NCBI GenBank assembly: GCA_017964115.1
Contig: JAGCSL010000013.1
Span: forward strand, 1-18,955
Reading direction: 5' to 3'
Source: Candidatus Saccharimonadota bacterium
GTDB lineage: Bacteria; Patescibacteriota; Saccharimonadia; Saccharimonadales; Saccharimonadaceae
Length of the DNA: 18,955 nucleotides
A model generated the notes under the pieces. The model saw nothing but the letters and a program-made list of their open reading frames with translations, was not told the DNA's origin and made no database searches. Below are positions 1 through 6,798 of this stretch, in pieces (position 1 is the first letter of the stretch; every line of letters begins with the position of its first letter). A program made the translations under genes and the position numbers.

Positions 1-186
1 TATCGCACTGAGCCGTCGTTCTGCGTACACGTGTACGGAAGAGCATACGATGCTCAGAAGCAGCCGTTTGGCCAGTCGCTCAGCTTTCCGAGCCCGCGAG
101 AGAATCCGGACTTCTACGCCGGAAACGAGCCCCTGACTGATGCCGACATCGAGGAAATTCGACAGTTCATAGCTAGCAATAGCTAA
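1..186 (+). CDS. C-terminal end of an unrecognised protein (5' truncated)
   Basis: Frame 1 is open from the window edge to a TAA at 184-186, giving the last 61 residues of a protein. The visible part has aromatic and proline-rich stretches (VHVYGRAYDA, SFPSPRENPDFYAGNEP) and ends in a short acidic helix, LTDADIEEIRQFIASN. I do not recognise the family. A strong intrinsic terminator starts 19 nt after the stop, which supports this as a true gene end. No start is visible, so length and domain content are unknown. Confidence 0.7.
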   Translation, partial: YRTEPSFCVHVYGRAYDAQKQPFGQSLSFPSPRENPDFYAGNEPLTDADIEEIRQFIASNS

Positions 187-204
187 CCAGTAGCAACGTT
201 CTTT

Positions 205-240
205 GCCGCTGGCCCCTAAAAAGGGCCGGCGGTTTTTCTT
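205..240 (+). terminator. Intrinsic terminator of the left-edge gene
   Basis: An 11-bp GC-rich stem (GCCGCTGGCCC with GGGCCGGCGGT, two G-U pairs) has a 7-nt loop and is followed by TTTTTCTT. It closes the upstream gene before the tRNA-Leu promoter. Confidence 0.85.
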
Positions 241-243
241 TGG

Positions 244-272
244 TTGGCTTTTAGAAGTAAATGTGTTATAAT
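244..272 (+). promoter_or_regulatory. Promoter of tRNA-Leu
   Basis: TTGGCT (244-249), a 17-bp spacer and a perfect TATAAT (267-272). The box ends 9 nt before the first base of the mature tRNA, leaving almost no 5' leader. Confidence 0.8.
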
Positions 273-281
273 GCTCCTAAT

Positions 282-372
282 GCGCCCGTGGTGGAATTGG
301 TAGACACGCTAGCTTGAGGTGCTAGTGGCTATTCAAACGGCTGTGCTAGTTCGAGTCTAGTCGGGCGCACCA
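282..372 (+). tRNA. tRNA-Leu(GAG), CCA encoded
   Basis: Class II tRNA of 91 nt. The acceptor arm GCGCCCG pairs with CGGGCGC (362-368), followed by discriminator A and an encoded CCA (370-372). The anticodon stem CTAGC/GCTAG encloses the loop TTGAGGT, with anticodon GAG at 316-318. The long variable arm after the anticodon stem and the TTCGAGT T-loop fit tRNA-Leu. It has its own promoter and a weak terminator, so it appears to be a single-gene unit. Confidence 0.95.
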
Positions 373-384
373 TAATTTTTAGAA

Positions 385-406
385 CGGCCCTCGGGCTGCT
401 TTTTTC
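385..406 (+). terminator. Terminator of tRNA-Leu
   Basis: A short stem CGGCC/GGCTG with a 4-nt loop, followed by a run of Ts from 400. The stem is weak but sits 12 nt after the tRNA 3' end. Confidence 0.6.
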
Positions 407-422
407 TTGCAAAAAATTGCAT

Positions 423-454
423 AAAAAAGCCTCTGAGATAACAACCTCAGGGGC
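423..454 (-). terminator. Terminator of the minus-strand gene at 489-1046
   Basis: On the minus strand, GCCCCTGAG pairs with CTCAGAGGC around a loop of about 8 nt and is followed by TTTTTT (plus-strand A-run 423-428). It lies 35 nt past the stop at 489. Confidence 0.8.
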
Positions 455-488
455 CACAAAGGTGCTTAGTTGTTAGTTGTGTTGGTTT

Positions 489-1046
489 TTATTCGATAGT
501 GCGGAAACGTACTCTGCAATGATCATTGCTGTAATCCATCGAGATGCGTTCTGAGTAATAGCGGAATCCGAGTCCGCCAGGAGTATCAATAGTCCTCATC
601 CGATTGATCCAACCATCTCCTTGAGCCATATAGGTCCGATCGCGTTCGAGTTTGGTGAAGAAAGTGCCTGCGCTCATGATGCTAGCATCGCTCAGGCTAG
701 GAAGAGCGAGGTTGTTTGCGCGCATGTCGTGGCTTAAGGAATCTATTTCCTGGTGCGAAAAAACGTTTACGGTGTGCCCGTCGACAGTTTTGACGGTAAA
801 ATCATTGGAAAGAACCTTGAAGCCCGCGTTTCTTAAGTCGATGATGTTGCTAGAAATCCAGCCAGTGGCGGGGTATACCCATTCTTTGCCGATCTGAATC
901 AATCCTGATTGCCGTAACATTTTCTCGATTTCGGCAATATTCTGGATAGCAGTAGAGAAGGTAGAGTCGTTTGGCATAGCCGTATTAATGATTTCTTTGG
1001 CAGCGTTTAACTTCTCAATCAAAATTGATACTGTTCCGTGATCCAT
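489..1046 (-). CDS. Unrecognised soluble protein, 185 aa
   Basis: I do not recognise this family. The ATG at 1046 is chosen because AAAGGAGGG lies 5 nt upstream; the frame continues 24 codons further up to another ATG, but that one has no ribosome binding site. The protein has no signal peptide and no membrane segment. Residues about 1-50 look helical (SILIEKLNAAKEIINTAM, then IQNIAEIEKMLRQSGL). The rest is mixed, ending in an arginine/tyrosine-rich strand region (GLGFRYYSERISMDY, RVRFRTIE). A terminator follows the stop. The gene is divergent from the unknown gene at 1278 across a 231-bp AT-rich spacer. Confidence 0.75.
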   Translation of the reverse strand: MDHGTVSILIEKLNAAKEIINTAMPNDSTFSTAIQNIAEIEKMLRQSGLIQIGKEWVYPATGWISSNIIDLRNAGFKVLSNDFTVKTVDGHTVNVFSHQEIDSLSHDMRANNLALPSLSDASIMSAGTFFTKLERDRTYMAQGDGWINRMRTIDTPGGLGFRYYSERISMDYSNDHCRVRFRTIE

Positions 1047-1194
1047 AATCCCTCCTTTATATCTGTATGGAATCGAGAATAATTGAACAACTAACTGACA
1101 GTGAATGCTAAAGAACAAAATATTCGCATAAGCGAACGATATAATAATAAAATTATTTTAATGATTAGTCAATAGCACTTATCTTTTATAACTC

Positions 1195-1223
1195 TTGATT
1201 ATATTGAATAAATATTTTACAAT
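1195..1223 (+). promoter_or_regulatory. Promoter of the 1278 gene
   Basis: TTGATT (1195-1200), 17-bp spacer and TACAAT (1218-1223), giving a leader of about 48 nt. The divergent spacer also holds the small palindrome TTCGC-ATAA-GCGAA (1123-1136). No convincing promoter for the minus-strand gene was found. Confidence 0.6.
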
Positions 1224-1277
1224 TTTCGTACGGGACAATTGGGCGGTATTTTAACATAATCATTTGGAGGTGGGCAA

Positions 1278-1754
1278 ATGGTATACCAAAGTAAGTATGG
1301 TGGTGAGCTATTACGAATTCCTCTGCGCAGTCTTCTGAAGGTGGGGCGCGGAGATGACGTGTTTGTTGTTGTCGACAATGAGAATCATTCAAGGTATGGT
1401 GTGCTCAGTATTGATCGGAACATATTCGACTATGAGCTGGCCCAAAGACTAGCAGCTGAGCAGCACACCGGTGAACCGATTATGGTGGCGGTCGAGGACC
1501 CCGAGAGCGGTTCGCCGATGATGTTGGCGCGCGAAGTATGGCGTGACGGCAAGAGGCATTTTTTAGCTGTGATTTTCAACGCAAAATTTGCCAATGACCC
1601 GGAAGAGAATAGGAACGGAAGCTTCTGTCTGCGTTTGAGTGGCGCCTTAGATCCAGACTCGAAAGTTTCGGAACGCATTATCTATTCCCTGGGAGAGCAT
1701 ATCGAGTGGAACGAGGAGCAAGTAGGAGAGATAGTCGCTCTGCTCGATGCTTGA
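1278..1754 (+). CDS. Unrecognised soluble protein, 158 aa
   Basis: The ATG at 1278 follows TTTGGAGGTGGGCAA, an excellent ribosome binding site. I do not recognise the family. The product is acidic and soluble, with no signal peptide or membrane segment. The N-terminal part is strand-rich (LLKVGRGDDVFVVVDNE, RYGVLSIDRNIF), the middle carries EPIMVAVEDPESGSPMM, and the C-terminus is an acidic helix (EHIEWNEEQVGEIVALLDA). The stop is TGA, and a strong terminator follows 37 nt later, so this is a monocistronic unit with its own promoter. Confidence 0.8.
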   Translation: MVYQSKYGGELLRIPLRSLLKVGRGDDVFVVVDNENHSRYGVLSIDRNIFDYELAQRLAAEQHTGEPIMVAVEDPESGSPMMLAREVWRDGKRHFLAVIFNAKFANDPEENRNGSFCLRLSGALDPDSKVSERIIYSLGEHIEWNEEQVGEIVALLDA

Positions 1755-1791
1755 TCTTTAATTTATTTCCATACCGTCCAATAATCTGTCC

Positions 1792-1817
1792 AACTGGGGC
1801 GTATGCCCCAGTTTTTT
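1792..1817 (+). terminator. Intrinsic terminator after the 1278 gene
   Basis: A perfect 9-bp stem AACTGGGGC/GCCCCAGTT with loop GTAT runs into TTTTTT. Confidence 0.9.
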
Positions 1818-1841
1818 ATGCATAACTATTTTATATTTTTG

Positions 1842-1850
1842 TGCTATTAT
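1842..1850 (+). promoter_or_regulatory. Extended -10 promoter of the 1875 gene
   Basis: TGCTATTAT (1842-1850) matches an extended -10 element. No good -35 hexamer is present 17 bp upstream, as is common when TGn is present. Confidence 0.55.
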
Positions 1851-1874
1851 GAGATTAGTAAGAAGTGAGGAGTG

Positions 1875-2894
1875 ATGAAAAAAACATTTTGCTTAGGCCT
1901 GATTCTTGCGCTGGTCTTGAGCGCCAGCTGTGGCTTAGCGTCCTTCGCAACGGAGGCGAAAACAAACTGTATCGGCGGCGAAACGTCTGGTCCAAATGCA
2001 ACAAATTGTGGCGATATTGAGGAGTCTGAGGATATTGCTCCGCCGGCTTTGACGGTGGATGAGGGGGAAATTACTTTTGGAAAAATTACAGAGTTAGGTC
2101 GCCGTTATTCGAAGAGTATTACAATTCGCAACAATACGAGCGAAAAGGTCACTGTGCGCGTAGAGGCTTTAGCTTATGAAGATGCGGATACCGAACATTC
2201 GGCATTAGATTGGGTAGCTTTTGCTGGCGGTAAACGCAAGTTCGACATTAAGGCGAACGGTAAGCTGCAACTAGTAATACGCTTGATGGTGCCGAGCGAA
2301 GTTTCTGGTGGTACTTATTATGCTAAGATTAAAGTTTCGAATGGCAATGAAGCAGATGATAAGTTTGTGACCGTGCGCGCCGATGTGGTGACGGAAGAAT
2401 ATAAGTATGGTGGCGAAATAACTAATCAACATGTAGGCTTTATCAATTTGGGGGACAAGGTAGTTGCGAGCGCTTCACTTAAGAACACTGGTACGGCTGG
2501 TTTTACGGCAAAATACCTCGTGAGCTACAAAAATGCCTTCGGTTTACCAGAATGGAAAGATTTGAAAGAAGAGTATGTGAATGTTCTGCCGGGTAAAGAG
2601 GTGAGTTTCTCGGTTGAAGACAAAGAGGCGATTGGCTACGGTATTTTTACGGTTGAACAAAAAATTAGTTACATCAACGCAGATGGGCAGGCAAAAGAGG
2701 CCATCTTGAGCCATGCTGTGGTTAATTTACCATGGTGGAGCCTAGCCATTGCGGGTGGTGTGATCATATTAATTATCGTGATTGTAATTATTGTAAAAAG
2801 TCGTCGTAAAAAAGCTGAAAAAACGGAGAAAGCCGAGAAGGCGAAGAAGAATAAGAAAAAATCAGTAACTATCAAAGTTGAAGAGGACGAATAA
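1875..2894 (+). CDS. Secreted Ig-like surface protein with C-terminal membrane anchor
   Basis: A 339-aa cell-surface protein. Residues 1-25 form a signal peptide (MKKTFCLGLILALVLSASC, likely cut after SFA). The body, about 55-280, is strand-rich. Phrases such as SITIRNNTSEKVTVRVEAL and LRLMVPSEVSGGTYYAKIK-like text resemble bacterial Ig-like or pilus-chaperone-like sandwiches, as in DUF916/WxL-associated proteins; this is resemblance by eye only. Residues about 287-308 are a membrane helix (WSLAIAGGVIILIIVIVIIV). A cytoplasmic tail follows, first Lys/Glu-rich (KAEKTEKAEKAKK), then acidic. A GTG three bases upstream overlaps the GAGGAG ribosome site; ATG 1875 is preferred. The gene has its own promoter and terminator. 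The ligand is unknown; a role in host or cell contact is only a guess. Confidence 0.75.
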   Translation: MKKTFCLGLILALVLSASCGLASFATEAKTNCIGGETSGPNATNCGDIEESEDIAPPALTVDEGEITFGKITELGRRYSKSITIRNNTSEKVTVRVEALAYEDADTEHSALDWVAFAGGKRKFDIKANGKLQLVIRLMVPSEVSGGTYYAKIKVSNGNEADDKFVTVRADVVTEEYKYGGEITNQHVGFINLGDKVVASASLKNTGTAGFTAKYLVSYKNAFGLPEWKDLKEEYVNVLPGKEVSFSVEDKEAIGYGIFTVEQKISYINADGQAKEAILSHAVVNLPWWSLAIAGGVIILIIVIVIIVKSRRKKAEKTEKAEKAKKNKKKSVTIKVEEDE

Positions 2895-2911
2895 GTCTAA
2901 GATTAGCAGTA

Positions 2912-2946
2912 AAAAAGCCCGCAGGGCCGAGTCCTGTGGGCTTTTT
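2912..2946. terminator. Bidirectional intrinsic terminator
   Basis: AAAAAGCCCGCAGG pairs with CCTGTGGGCTTTTT around a 7-nt loop, with A and T runs at the two ends. It can serve the plus-strand surface protein and, on the other strand, the tRNA-Lys transcript. Confidence 0.9.
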
Positions 2947-3110
2947 GGCCTCACATTTTTCACAAAAAAATGGTGAGTCCGGCTTCGATTTTCAAGTGTT
3001 CAAATCTTCCGGCCTCACATTTTTCGCAAAAAAATGGTGAGTCCGGCTTCGATTTTCAAGTGTTCAAATCTTCCGGCCTCACATTTTTCGCAAAAAAATG
3101 GTGAGTCCGG
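2947..3110. repeat. 64-bp tandem repeat (2.6 copies) carrying the tRNA-Lys 3' end
   Basis: Copies begin at 2947, 3011 and 3075 with an exact 64-bp period. Copy 1 differs from the others by one base in the loop (TTTTCACAAA against TTTTCGCAAA). The third copy runs through 3110, where it becomes the 3' end of tRNA-Lys. Each unit therefore contains the last 12 bases of that tRNA (minus strand CCGGACTCACCA), then a T7 run. Within each unit CTCACATTTTT pairs with AAAAATGGTGAG to form a hairpin. There are no variable spacers, so this is not a CRISPR array. Confidence 0.9.
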
Positions 3111-3175
3111 TGAGACTTGAACTCACGACACCCTGCTTAAAAGGCAGGTGCTCTAACCAGCTGAGCTACGGACCC
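3099..3175 (-). tRNA. tRNA-Lys(TTT), CCA encoded
   Basis: Read on the minus strand, GGGTCCG pairs with CGGACTC (one G-U), with discriminator A and CCA at 3101-3099. The anticodon stem CCTGC/GCAGG closes the loop CTTTTAA, anticodon TTT. The D-loop AGCTCAGCTGGTTAGAGC and T-loop GTTCAAGTC are canonical. Length is 77 nt. Its last 12 bases are repeated twice more downstream in the 64-bp tandem array. Confidence 0.95.
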
Positions 3176-3185
3176 AATAGCCTGT

Positions 3186-3213
3186 ATTATACTCTTATTT
3201 GAGATAAAATCAA
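3186..3213 (-). promoter_or_regulatory. Promoter of tRNA-Lys
   Basis: On the minus strand TTGATT (3213-3208), a 16-bp spacer and TATAAT (3191-3186), 10 nt before the tRNA 5' end. Confidence 0.8.
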
Positions 3214-3224
3214 GCGCAATGGTA

Positions 3225-3250
3225 AAGACGCCTCGGTGGAGGGGCGTCTT
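3225..3250. other. Perfect hairpin between divergent tRNA promoters
   Basis: AAGACGCC pairs with GGCGTCTT around a 10-nt loop. There is no clear T-run on either side, so I do not call it a terminator. It lies between the tRNA-Lys and tRNA-Val promoters. Confidence 0.5.
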
Positions 3251-3270
3251 GTGCCGTTGAGCTTGTGTGC

Positions 3271-3302
3271 TTGCGAAAGAAGAGCTTTTGTGATAAGATA
3301 AT
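3271..3302 (+). promoter_or_regulatory. Probable promoter of tRNA-Val
   Basis: TTGCGA (3271-3276) stands 17 bp before TAAGAT (3294-3299); an overlapping GATAAT (3297-3302) is the alternative -10 but gives a 20-bp spacer. Placement next to the tRNA is the main support. Confidence 0.4.
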
Positions 3303-3314
3303 CACAGACTTTAT

Positions 3315-3391
3315 GGGCGGTTAGCTCAGTTGGCTAGAGCGCGTCTTTGACGTAGACGAGGTCATAGGTTCGAATCCTATACCGCCCACCA
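3315..3391 (+). tRNA. tRNA-Val(GAC), CCA encoded
   Basis: GGGCGGT pairs perfectly with ACCGCCC (3381-3387), followed by A and CCA. The anticodon stem CGTCT/AGACG closes the loop TTGACGT, anticodon GAC, which reads GUC/GUU valine codons. The T-loop GGTTCGAATCC is canonical. Length is 77 nt. Confidence 0.95.
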
Positions 3392-3500
3392 TCTGGAAGT
3401 CTAAAATCGCCGATGTTGGCGTTTTTTCATGATTCGCTCGTCGATGAAGGCGAGTTCTCATGAAGAAAGCGCCAATCTCGACGATTTTGGCCGTTCCAGA
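3392..3500 (+). other. 109-nt imperfect long hairpin between tRNA-Val and typA
   Basis: Nested pairs run from both ends inward: TCTGGAA (3392-3398) with TTCCAGA (3494-3500); 3403-3421 with 3470-3488, 19 positions with two mismatches and one G-U; TTCATGA (3426-3432) with TCATGAA (3458-3464); and CTCG (3437-3440) with CGAG (3451-3454). The element starts at the base after the tRNA CCA. It may be the typA leader, a small RNA or a small mobile palindrome; the sequence does not decide. Confidence 0.65.
3404..3427 (+). terminator. Possible terminator of tRNA-Val
   Basis: CGCC (3408-3411) and GGCG (3418-3421) form a short stem directly followed by T6 (3422-3427). This fold uses the 5' arm of the long 3392-3500 hairpin, so the two structures exclude each other. 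Confidence 0.5.
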
Positions 3501-3543
3501 GAGGAAGGTCCTTAATTAGCCTTTAAAGGGTGAGGAAAATAAG

Positions 3544-5364
3544 ATGAAAGATAAGAGTAAAATTCGAAATGTGGCGATTATCGCCCACGTTGACCACGGT
3601 AAGACGACGCTAGTGGACGCTCTTTTGAAGCAGAGCAATACTTTTCGTGCAAATCAGGCCGAGATGGCTCAGACTCTTATCATGGATTCGGGAGATCAGG
3701 AACACGAGCGCGGTATTACAATTACGGCCAAGCAAACAGCAGTTTATTATAATGGGTACAAGATCAATATTATCGATACTCCTGGTCACGCTGATTTTTC
3801 GGGCGAAGTAGAACGTACGCTCAATATGGCCGACGGCGTGCTTTTGATTGTAGATGCGCAGGAAGGCCCGATGCCACAGACGAAATTTGTGCTCCAGAAG
3901 GCTCTAGAATTGTCTCTGACGCCGATCGTAGTGATAAATAAGATCGACAAGCCTGCCGCACGTTTGGGCGAGGTTGAGGACGAAATTGGCGACTTGTTCT
4001 TGGAGCTAGCGACGAATGAGGATCAGCTCAAGTATCCAACCTATTACGCAATTGCGCGTGACGGCAAAGCGGGCCGCACGCCAGATTTGGAAGACAACTT
4101 AGCAGTGATTTTTGATGCAATTATTAATGAGATCCCAGAGCCACAAGTAGATAGTGATGATTCGAAAGGCGCACAGCTTTTGGTGGCGGCTTTAGCGGCC
4201 GATAGCTATCTTGGTAAATACGCTATAGGTAAGATTTTCCGTGGCAAACTGAAAAAGAATGAGGCTGTGACGATCATGAAGACTGACGGTTCGATTACGA
4301 AGGGTAAGATTGATAGTCTATATACTTACCGTGGTCTAGGGCGCGAAGAAGCGACTGAGGCGATTGCGGGTGACATTGTAGCGCTCGCCGGTTTGGGCGC
4401 GGCTTCAATTGGCGATACGGTGGCGACTGGCGATAACCCGGAAGCTTTACCAACGATTCAGCTCGAAGCGCCAACATTGAGTATTTATATTGGACCAAAC
4501 ACTTCGCCACTAAAAGGTCGTGAGGGCGAGTTTACGACTTCGCGCCAGATTGGCGATCGCCTGAAGCGTGAGCTCGAGACAAATATTGCTCTGCGCCTTG
4601 AGCCGCAAGGTTTGGGCTATAAGGTATCCGGTCGTGGCGAGCTGCATCTATCTGTTTTAATTGAAACAATGCGTCGCGAGGGTTACGAGATGGAAGTGGG
4701 CCGTCCGGAAGTAGTTTACAAGATGGAAGACGGTGTCGAAATGGAGCCAGTCGAGGAATTAACGATTGATGTAGCGTCAGAATATGTAGGTGCCGTATCG
4801 CAAGAATTAGGTGTGCGCAAAGCAGAGCTGATTGAACAAGAAATAACGACTACTGGTAGCGTACGTTTCCGTTATGCGATTACTACGGCGGCCTTGATTG
4901 GTTTGCGTAATAATCTCTTGACGGATACAAAGGGCACGGCGATTATGAATACTTTGCCAAAGGGATACCAACCGGTTACTTCACACTATCGTCAGGAACG
5001 CAATGGCGCCTTGGTGGCTTCGGAGGCAGGCCAGAGCACGGCTTATGCGTTAGATGCGGCACAGGCGCGTGGCATTCTATATATTCCGCCACAAGTAGAT
5101 GTTTATATGGGTATGATCGTTGGTTTATCAAAGAAAGATGAGCTAGATATTAACGTTTGTCGCGAAAAGCAGCTGACGAACATGCGCACGCATGCATCGG
5201 ACGGAGCAATTCAATTAACTCCATATACGCAACTTTCGCTAGAGCAATGTCTCGACTTCTTGATGGAAGATGAGCTTTTGGAAGTAACACCAAAGTCTCT
5301 TCGTTTGCGCAAGAAGGAACTAAATCCAACGATACGCAAGCGTCAACGCAATCACGCACTCTAA
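3544..5364 (+). CDS. typA: Ribosome-associated translational GTPase TypA/BipA
   Basis: A full-length 606-aa member of the TypA/BipA family, an EF-G-like GTPase that binds the ribosome and supports subunit assembly and stress adaptation. The G domain shows G1 AHVDHGKTT (14-22), G2 RGITI (56-60), G3 DTPGH (78-82) and G4 NKID (132-135). The usual G5 SAL triplet appears as IAR in YYAIARDGKAG. A beta-barrel domain 2 (about 205-290), EF-G domain III and V-like parts (LRLEPQGLGYKVSGRGELHLSVLIETMRREG-type region near 355-385) and the TypA-specific C-terminal domain with GALVASEAGQSTAYAL follow in order. The ATG is preceded by GGGTGAGGA with a good spacing. Upstream is the 3392-3500 hairpin; the next gene starts 20 bp after the stop but has its own promoter. 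Confidence 0.97.
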   Translation: MKDKSKIRNVAIIAHVDHGKTTLVDALLKQSNTFRANQAEMAQTLIMDSGDQEHERGITITAKQTAVYYNGYKINIIDTPGHADFSGEVERTLNMADGVLLIVDAQEGPMPQTKFVLQKALELSLTPIVVINKIDKPAARLGEVEDEIGDLFLELATNEDQLKYPTYYAIARDGKAGRTPDLEDNLAVIFDAIINEIPEPQVDSDDSKGAQLLVAALAADSYLGKYAIGKIFRGKLKKNEAVTIMKTDGSITKGKIDSLYTYRGLGREEATEAIAGDIVALAGLGAASIGDTVATGDNPEALPTIQLEAPTLSIYIGPNTSPLKGREGEFTTSRQIGDRLKRELETNIALRLEPQGLGYKVSGRGELHLSVLIETMRREGYEMEVGRPEVVYKMEDGVEMEPVEELTIDVASEYVGAVSQELGVRKAELIEQEITTTGSVRFRYAITTAALIGLRNNLLTDTKGTAIMNTLPKGYQPVTSHYRQERNGALVASEAGQSTAYALDAAQARGILYIPPQVDVYMGMIVGLSKKDELDINVCREKQLTNMRTHASDGAIQLTPYTQLSLEQCLDFLMEDELLEVTPKSLRLRKKELNPTIRKRQRNHAL

Positions 5365-5372
5365 TTTTGCGC

Positions 5373-5378
5373 TATAAT
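5373..5378 (+). promoter_or_regulatory. TATAAT box for leaderless transcription of the DUF1704 gene
   Basis: A perfect TATAAT ends 6 nt before the ATG at 5385, so transcription should begin at or next to the start codon. There is no ribosome binding site and no good -35 hexamer. The same geometry occurs at rsmH and ftsI. Confidence 0.7.
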
Positions 5379-5384
5379 TGCATT

Positions 5385-6710
5385 ATGCAAGATGCTAGTG
5401 CTTTAGATGAGCGAATGAACCTATTTGAGCTAATCAAAGAGGTTTCTTCTTGTCGGGTTGATTACGTTAAGTACTTACGCCCAACTAATGAAGCGGATGC
5501 GATGGTAGACTTTTTGGCTAATGACAGAATGATAAAACCTAATTATAGATATGGTGGTTTTAGTGCCGAAAAAATGAACAAAAAAAGAGCTCATATTCGT
5601 TTTTTGCTAGACGAGATTCGCGGACGGAAGGATTTAGATAGTGAATTAAAGATGTCCTTTACGAAGGATTTAGGTCAGAGCTGGTATTACACGGAGTTAA
5701 TAGCATCGGCGACGGATTATAATAATGGGATTGAAAAATCCAAAATGAAGCGCCGTTTTGAGCGGGCGAGCGATGCGGCTTTTGGCAGAATGCATCCGGA
5801 TACTTTTTGGTCGCTAATGCGAGAGAGGATAGCCGGAATTGATGTAAAGAAATTGAAAGTGAGTGATTTAGGGATTTATCACGAGATGTTGGGGCGGATT
5901 GGCGTGATGGGGCGTAACCGCAAGAAGCATTACGTGCCGGATCCAGATTTAGTAAAGGAATTTGGGCGTCAATTGAGAATATTGTTTAAAGGCGTAATTG
6001 ATCATATCCCGAAAGACAAAAAAGAATTTACGCCAATTGAAGCAGTGAACATATTTAATGAAATTATTGAACAAGAATTGAATATGGATTTCCATGCGGA
6101 AGTGGACGAATCATTGCTAACGGCGTCTACGCATGCATCGCAGAAGAAGATATTGATTCCGGGTGGTCGGCACGATAATTACACGCGCATAGAGCTCGAA
6201 AAGCTAATTATTCATGAGTTGGGTGTGCATGCAGTACGAGCCTATTCGGCAGAGATGAGTAGTTTGCCGGTTGCGGCTTTTCCAAAAAGTGGCACTTACA
6301 GTCGTTTAACGGAGGAAGGCTTAGCAAAGGTTTGCGAGCAGGCGCTAGATGGTAAATATGATGACATCTGTATTGTGCGTTATCTATCGATTGGACTAGC
6401 GCAAGTTTGCAAAAAGAACTTTCGTGAGACTTTTGAGATTTTGTGGCGCCTGGAACATCTTGTTAGCAAACGTACTAAAGAAGATTGCTTTAGTATAGTT
6501 CAGCGGACTTTTAGAGGAACGGGGGAGTTGCCGATAAATACAGACCTTTTCTATTACAGAGGATATGCTTTAGTGTGGCAGTATGTTGGTGAGCATATTC
6601 ACGATGGCGGTTTGGCGGCCACCTTATTCTTATCTGGTAAAAACGATTTTTTGGAGCAGAAACGCGAGACTTTAGTAAAAACAATGCGTGAAGATGGCTT
6701 AATCAATTAA
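5385..6710 (+). CDS. DUF1704 (QEGLA-motif) putative zinc metallopeptidase
   Basis: A 441-aa protein with the two signatures of the DUF1704 family, named in bacteria flavohemoglobin expression-modulating QEGLA-motif proteins and related to the eukaryotic MATCAP tyrosine carboxypeptidases. HELGVH (277-282) gives the HExxxH zinc site, and TEEGLA (309-314) supplies the family motif, with a glutamate expected as third ligand; here the first Q of QEGLA is E. The N-terminal 200 residues are helical and basic (KSKMKRRFERASDAAFGRM). There is no signal peptide, so it should act in the cytoplasm. An in-frame TTG at 5367 exists, but it lies upstream of the TATAAT box; ATG 5385 is chosen as a leaderless start. 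Substrate is unknown, and peptidase activity is inferred from family. Confidence 0.8.
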   Translation: MQDASALDERMNLFELIKEVSSCRVDYVKYLRPTNEADAMVDFLANDRMIKPNYRYGGFSAEKMNKKRAHIRFLLDEIRGRKDLDSELKMSFTKDLGQSWYYTELIASATDYNNGIEKSKMKRRFERASDAAFGRMHPDTFWSLMRERIAGIDVKKLKVSDLGIYHEMLGRIGVMGRNRKKHYVPDPDLVKEFGRQLRILFKGVIDHIPKDKKEFTPIEAVNIFNEIIEQELNMDFHAEVDESLLTASTHASQKKILIPGGRHDNYTRIELEKLIIHELGVHAVRAYSAEMSSLPVAAFPKSGTYSRLTEEGLAKVCEQALDGKYDDICIVRYLSIGLAQVCKKNFRETFEILWRLEHLVSKRTKEDCFSIVQRTFRGTGELPINTDLFYYRGYALVWQYVGEHIHDGGLAATLFLSGKNDFLEQKRETLVKTMREDGLIN

Positions 6711-6718
6711 GCTCATGT

Positions 6719-6747
6719 TTGACGTGGCTTCCAGTTTTTAAGACAAT
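6719..6747 (+). promoter_or_regulatory. Probable promoter of the 6799 gene
   Basis: TTGACG (6719-6724), 17-bp spacer and GACAAT (6742-6747). The leader then holds a 6-bp hairpin, ACGATG/CATCGT (6764-6769 with 6775-6780), immediately before the ribosome binding site. Confidence 0.5.
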
Positions 6748-6798
6748 AGATTCGACGCTATTAACGATGTTGCGCATCGTGGAGATGGGGGTGATAGT

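Noticed and set aside
489..1118. Longer 209-aa version of the 489-1046 gene
   Set aside because: The upstream ATG lacks a ribosome site; AAAGGAGGG directly precedes the ATG at 1046.
2947..3110. Possible CRISPR array
   Set aside because: The 64-bp units are contiguous and nearly identical, with no variable spacers and no cas genes; they end in a tRNA.
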